This document shows, piece after piece, positions 55,611 through 59,383 of a stretch of DNA of 59,383 bases. The notes under the pieces were generated by a model that ran no database searches, had not been told where the DNA came from, and saw only the letters and a list, made by a program, of their open reading frames with translations. The stretch is from 43-108 sp001915545. Its GTDB lineage: Bacteria > Bacteroidota > Bacteroidia > Bacteroidales > Bacteroidaceae. Each line of letters begins with the position of its first letter. The first letter of the stretch is position 1. The position numbers and the translations under genes are program-made. The stretch covers positions 1-59,383 of the forward strand of contig CABUGV010000022.1 of assembly GCA_902491215.1 (NCBI GenBank). Reading direction: 5' to 3'.

Positions 55611-58600
55611 ATGAAAAAACTGTTATCTATGGCCGCCATATTGGCGGTAAGTGCAACTTCTTATGTTGCACAGGCACAGATGACCAATGAAGACCTTCAG
55701 GCTGGTGACACAGTTGAATTTGAAGGTAAAAAATGGTTGGTGGGCCCTAATATTGTAACAAATCCTTCTTTCAACGATGTAACTGAAGACGGAAAGGTTA
55801 CAGGTTGGACTGTAGGAGGTAATAACACATTTAAAACCCAGTCTGATTATGACGCTCTTGCAGAGGATGCAAGTTATAAGCAGATGTATCTCAGCAGCGG
55901 TTTTACTGCTTATACAGAAGGTGGTTTTGACGGTGGTGCATATATCAGGTCAAACGGTTCTGGTGGAGCTGATGCTTCAAGTTCTATAGTTCAGAGATGG
56001 AACATCGAACCTGGTTTCAAGTACTATTTCACATTCTGGATGAGAGGACAGGGAGCCAACAATCAGTATGTACCTTGTGTATCAATTACTCCTGAAAAAT
56101 CAAAGTGCGGAGGAATGAATGAGCTTAAAGGTTTGGATGAACCTGGCAAACTTCACAATGGTACTACTCTTCTTGGAAAGAATGGAGATGATTTAAGTGA
56201 ATCATCTTACGGTTACTCTAATTACATTGATAATGACACTTGGGCTCAGACAAGTATCTTCTTCAATTCAGAAAATAATATATATCTTCAGTTCAACTCT
56301 CGTTGGATGACTAGTACAACATGTTTGGACGGATTCTATCTCGCAAAACTGTATGATATAGAAACCACTTCAAAGCTTGATATTTTGAAAATTCAGATGC
56401 GTGCAGCTTTGGAAAATGCTTTGATTTATGCAGAAACTTTGAATGATTATCCTGGTTTGCAGAATCCGTTGTATGATTTGGAGATGTTCTACGGTGATGA
56501 TTCTATGATTGAAACTGAGGAAGATGCTTTGAATGCAACTGCAGAAATTAAAAATACTGTAAAAGATGTCGAGAATGCGGTGCTTAATGCAGCTGAGGTT
56601 CAGAAGCTCTTTACGAAAATTGAAAATCTCATCACTAATACAGCTTATGATGGCATAGATGCATTGACAGATGCTTATTATGCTATTTATGATACTTATG
56701 ATCCAGAAGCTTGGAGCATTGAAGATTATAGTTCAGCTGTAGAATCATTGAGTAAAGCTGTAAATGATTATTATTATTCGCAGTCATATTCAGATGACAA
56801 TCCTGCAGACTACACATTCTTGGTAAGCACTCCGCAGTTCTGTATAGAGGAGGCTGAACCAACAATAGTTGATGGCGTGTTTAACTATCCTAATGTTGCA
56901 AACTATACAAATGGACAGTCTAATTCCGACAGTTCTTCTGAAGGTTGGTATAAAGGTGCTTTCACTGATGGAGACCAGAGACTTAACTATGTTCAGCAGA
57001 GAATGTGTTGGAATGCATGGGCTACAAGTTTCGATGAGGTAAGTATCAACCAAGATATTGAAGGAATTCCTAATGGATACTATACTGTTTCTGCAGACCT
57101 TACAACTCAAGCTGGATGTGTAACAGATCAGCGTGTATATGCTAAGTCTGCATTAAGCGAGGCTGAGTCTGCTTCAATGAATGCTGACAATGTATATTGG
57201 ATGGTTGAAGAGCCATATGAAGGAAAGTGGGAAACTTTGACTTCTGCAAAGGTTATGGTTTCTGACGGTAAGATTACTATTGGTGCTAAGGGTACAGGTG
57301 ATAACGAACACCTTCCAACAGAATTCGGTGGTACAAAAGAAGACCACAGAAGAGGATGGTTCTGCGTAACAAATTTCAAGCTCCACTATTATGGTCCTCT
57401 TTCTGAGGAAGATACAAAGGCTGCATTTGAGAAGAGAATTGCTGAATTGCAGGCTCAGTGCGACACTATGACATTTAAGGCTGATAAGGCTGCTTATCAG
57501 GATTCTATCAACAAGTACAAGACTGCTTCTAGCATTGATGAAATGAACGAGGCTCTTGCCGCTCTTGCTGTTGCTCAGACAACTGCTGCTGCTTCTATTT
57601 CTAAACAGGTTTCTGTTAAGTCTGGTATCACAGCTGCTTTGACTGACTCTATTGACAACGGTGCATACGAAGGTGACTACCTCACTATGGCTACTAAGTT
57701 CCGCGATTGCATGTTGAATGAAATCAATGCTGAAGATGCAACTTACACTGAAATGGACAGCATCGTACAGATTCTGTACAGCTTCCGTGACAGCTATGTA
57801 CCAACACTCGTTGAAGCACGTGCTCTCGTTGTAACTGATTCTGAGGCTAAGGCTGTTCTTGATAAGAACATCAATGATCAGGTTACAGACTTCACTACAA
57901 TGGAAGCCCTTCCTCTTCAGACTAAGGTTGAGAAGTATGTTGCTGATCTCGAAACTGCGATGGCTGAGTGTGAGGCATTCAATCTCTTCCAGTCAGGAGC
58001 TAAGGATTATACTTCAATGATTGTTAACTCTGATATTACTAATTCTAGCAGCAACAGCATAACTGGTTGGAATGTTACTGTCGTGAATGGTAATACTCAT
58101 TCAAATAGCGAGCAGCAGGTTGACGGTAATACGAGCGGACGCTATATTGACTCTTGGAATGGAACTGCAGGTGCTCTGCTCTACAATGCATACCAGACAA
58201 TCAACTATCTGCCGAACGGTACTTACAAGCTTGAGGCTATGACTCGTACTTCTGGTGATACAGGTGCTTACTTGTATGCAATGGCAGACGGGGATTCAAC
58301 AACTACTAAGCTTTCTTTGATTGAACTTGAGACAATGAACATCACAGAGCTTGGTGGTCCTTACAACAGTATGGGCGAAGATTCGATTGCCACAGTTATG
58401 GATACTTACGGTTCAATCTTTGCAGACGTTTATAAGAGAACCGACGGCGGTGCTACTGCAACTGAAGCTGAAGCCGATACATTGAATGCTAATGGAGGCA
58501 AGGGCCGAGGCTGGCACTACACTAACCTCGAAATCGAGGTCAAGAACCACGTTCTCACTATCGGTGTCACTACTGACTCTACATTCACTGAGAAATATGG

Positions 58601-58880
58601 TGGCGAGCCGTTTACAGGTACTTGGTTCTCTGCCGACAACTTCACATTGAAGATGATTGCTGAAGGTGACAACTCAGATTGGAACCCTACAACAGGCATT
58701 ACTGCTCCAGGTGAGGCTGCCGAGAACGAACTCGAAATCAAGGTTGTTGATGGAACAATCGTTTCTAACGGTGAAATCTACAGCTTGAGCGGTGTTCGTG
58801 TAGCAAGCGGTTCTAAGGTTCCTGCAGGTGTATACATTGTACGTCTCGGTGACCAGAGCAAGAAAGTTCTTGTTAAATAA
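55611..58880 (+). CDS. Large secreted multi-module carbohydrate-binding-like protein with T9SS tail
   Basis: A 1089-residue exported protein (signal peptide MKKLLSMAAILAVSATSYVAQA). Three jelly-roll-like modules (about 45-255, 405-590, 800-1030), marked by an N-P/S-x-F/I start, a GW a little later and LPNGTYKLEA or IPNGYYTVSA strands, are separated by helical FIVAR-like linkers (about 255-400 and 600-795). A T9SS type A tail follows (IYSLSGVRVAS ... VLVK). No glycosidase, lyase or protease active site was recognised. It follows GH128 by 166 nt; binding or tethering of polysaccharide is inferred. The first module resembles the N-terminal module of the GH43 enzyme. Confidence 0.7.
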   Translation: MKKLLSMAAILAVSATSYVAQAQMTNEDLQAGDTVEFEGKKWLVGPNIVTNPSFNDVTEDGKVTGWTVGGNNTFKTQSDYDALAEDASYKQMYLSSGFTAYTEGGFDGGAYIRSNGSGGADASSSIVQRWNIEPGFKYYFTFWMRGQGANNQYVPCVSITPEKSKCGGMNELKGLDEPGKLHNGTTLLGKNGDDLSESSYGYSNYIDNDTWAQTSIFFNSENNIYLQFNSRWMTSTTCLDGFYLAKLYDIETTSKLDILKIQMRAALENALIYAETLNDYPGLQNPLYDLEMFYGDDSMIETEEDALNATAEIKNTVKDVENAVLNAAEVQKLFTKIENLITNTAYDGIDALTDAYYAIYDTYDPEAWSIEDYSSAVESLSKAVNDYYYSQSYSDDNPADYTFLVSTPQFCIEEAEPTIVDGVFNYPNVANYTNGQSNSDSSSEGWYKGAFTDGDQRLNYVQQRMCWNAWATSFDEVSINQDIEGIPNGYYTVSADLTTQAGCVTDQRVYAKSALSEAESASMNADNVYWMVEEPYEGKWETLTSAKVMVSDGKITIGAKGTGDNEHLPTEFGGTKEDHRRGWFCVTNFKLHYYGPLSEEDTKAAFEKRIAELQAQCDTMTFKADKAAYQDSINKYKTASSIDEMNEALAALAVAQTTAAASISKQVSVKSGITAALTDSIDNGAYEGDYLTMATKFRDCMLNEINAEDATYTEMDSIVQILYSFRDSYVPTLVEARALVVTDSEAKAVLDKNINDQVTDFTTMEALPLQTKVEKYVADLETAMAECEAFNLFQSGAKDYTSMIVNSDITNSSSNSITGWNVTVVNGNTHSNSEQQVDGNTSGRYIDSWNGTAGALLYNAYQTINYLPNGTYKLEAMTRTSGDTGAYLYAMADGDSTTTKLSLIELETMNITELGGPYNSMGEDSIATVMDTYGSIFADVYKRTDGGATATEAEADTLNANGGKGRGWHYTNLEIEVKNHVLTIGVTTDSTFTEKYGGEPFTGTWFSADNFTLKMIAEGDNSDWNPTTGITAPGEAAENELEIKVVDGTIVSNGEIYSLSGVRVASGSKVPAGVYIVRLGDQSKKVLVK

Positions 58881-58915
58881 TGACTGTTTGACATTAATTC
58901 ATTAATGAATATTTT

Positions 58916-58950
58916 AAGAGGGTGTGCCGTATATACGGTGCACCCTCTTC
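58916..58950 (+). terminator. Intrinsic terminator after the multi-module protein gene
   Basis: Long inverted repeat AAGAGGGTG...GCCGTATATACGGTGC...CACCCTCTT with a T-rich tail. Confidence 0.85.
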
Positions 58951-58998
58951 GTTGTTGTATATATAGTAAGGTGATATTTTTGCATACGGCCTTCCCTT

Positions 58999-59243
58999 AG
59001 GCCGTCATCCCTGGCCAGGACCAGGGATCTGAACACCCACTATAAGCAGTATAAGTATCATGAGCATTGTTCTTCTCTTTGACCTTTGTGTCTAACTTTG
59101 TGCTTGTCGCTTTCATTCTCGGCCATTTTAAGGCCGTCATCCCTGGCTAGGACCAGGGATCTAAACGACCACTATAAGCTGTACAGGTATCATGAGCATT
59201 GTTCTTCTCTTTGACCTTTGTGTTGAGCTTTGTGCTTGTCGCG
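58999..59243. repeat. 132-bp tandem repeat with palindromic core (two units)
   Basis: Unit 1 begins at 58999 and unit 2 at 59131. They agree closely for about 113 nt, for example GTCATCCCTGG, TATCATGAGCATTG, CTTCTCTTTGACCTTTGTG and TTTGTGCTTGTCGC. The core CCCTGG...CCAGGG is itself an inverted repeat. The last 25 nt of the window (TTCATTCCCGGCCTTCCCC) resemble the start of another unit, so the array probably continues. No coding potential was found. Confidence 0.85.
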
Positions 59244-59251
59244 GACATAAG

Positions 59252-59277
59252 GTCCCTGGTCCTAGCCAGGGATGACG
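59252..59277. repeat. Inverted copy of the repeat core
   Basis: The reverse complement of the core of unit 2 (59134-59159) is repeated here with one mismatch in 26. The two copies could form a large stem with a loop of about 92 nt. Confidence 0.85.
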
Positions 59278-59383
59278 TGCACATGTAGATTTGTGGTATC
59301 GCTATCATTGTCGTTGGTGTACAAATGATACGTCTTCATATCTTCAACGTACTTTGCCACTTTCATTCCCGGCCTTCCCCAAG

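Noticed and set aside
52652..58880. Classical polysaccharide utilisation locus with SusCD
   Set aside because: Neither a TonB-dependent receptor nor a SusD-like lipoprotein is present in this part or elsewhere in the window.
58999..59383. Insertion sequence at the right edge
   Set aside because: No transposase reading frame and no terminal target duplication are visible; only non-coding repeats are seen.

Overview
The window looks like a chromosomal segment of a Bacteroidales bacterium, most likely Prevotellaceae. The evidence is Bacteroidetes-type promoters (TTTG, 18-21 nt, TAnnTTTG) before many genes, AT-rich leaders without Shine-Dalgarno sequences, Bacteroidetes-only families (DUF4834, DUF4421, DUF2027-Smr, HTCS-like regulators), and secreted enzymes ending in type IX secretion (T9SS) sorting domains. 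The genus is inferred, not shown.

Layout. 0-13 kb is housekeeping: psd-pssA-DUF4834, tadA opposite birA, a PrxQ-type peroxiredoxin, a nitroreductase, queA-NUDIX-Smr, rhaM, an NMO/FabK-like flavoprotein, gltX, and waaA followed by a DUF4421 protein. 13.4-15.7 kb carries pepP and a gamma-carbonic-anhydrase-like gene on the minus strand. mdh, rpsU, a Xer-like recombinase and hpf follow. 18.9-31.8 kb is the translation/transcription superoperon: tRNA-Thr-Tyr-Gly-Thr, tuf, tRNA-Trp, secE, nusG, rplK, rplA, rplJ, rplL, rpoB, rpoC.

32-59 kb is accessory. It starts with a decayed M56/BlaR1-like fragment, a lipoprotein and a MATE transporter. A pectin-side-chain locus follows: a GH43 exo-galactanase-like enzyme, and a GH2-PL11 operon divergent from a large membrane-bound AraC-type regulator. 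proBA interrupts, then a GH128 beta-1,3-glucanase and a 1089-residue secreted protein built of carbohydrate-binding-like modules. No SusC/SusD pair is present, so this is a CAZyme cluster rather than a classical PUL. PL11 would cut the rhamnogalacturonan-I backbone while GH2 and GH43 trim galactose side chains; four secreted proteins carry T9SS tails and would be displayed or released.

Most unusual: (i) three far-apart intergenic arrays of an 11-bp near-palindromic GC-rich core alternating with 11-nt AT-rich spacers at an exact 22-bp period; (ii) a hybrid two-component-like regulator that has lost its kinase ATPase, receiver and phospho-acceptor histidine; (iii) a PL11 lyase fused to about 800 residues of autotransporter-like beta repeats plus a T9SS tail; (iv) a GH2 enzyme with Lys where the acid/base Glu is expected; (v) a 132-bp tandem repeat with a palindromic core at the right edge.
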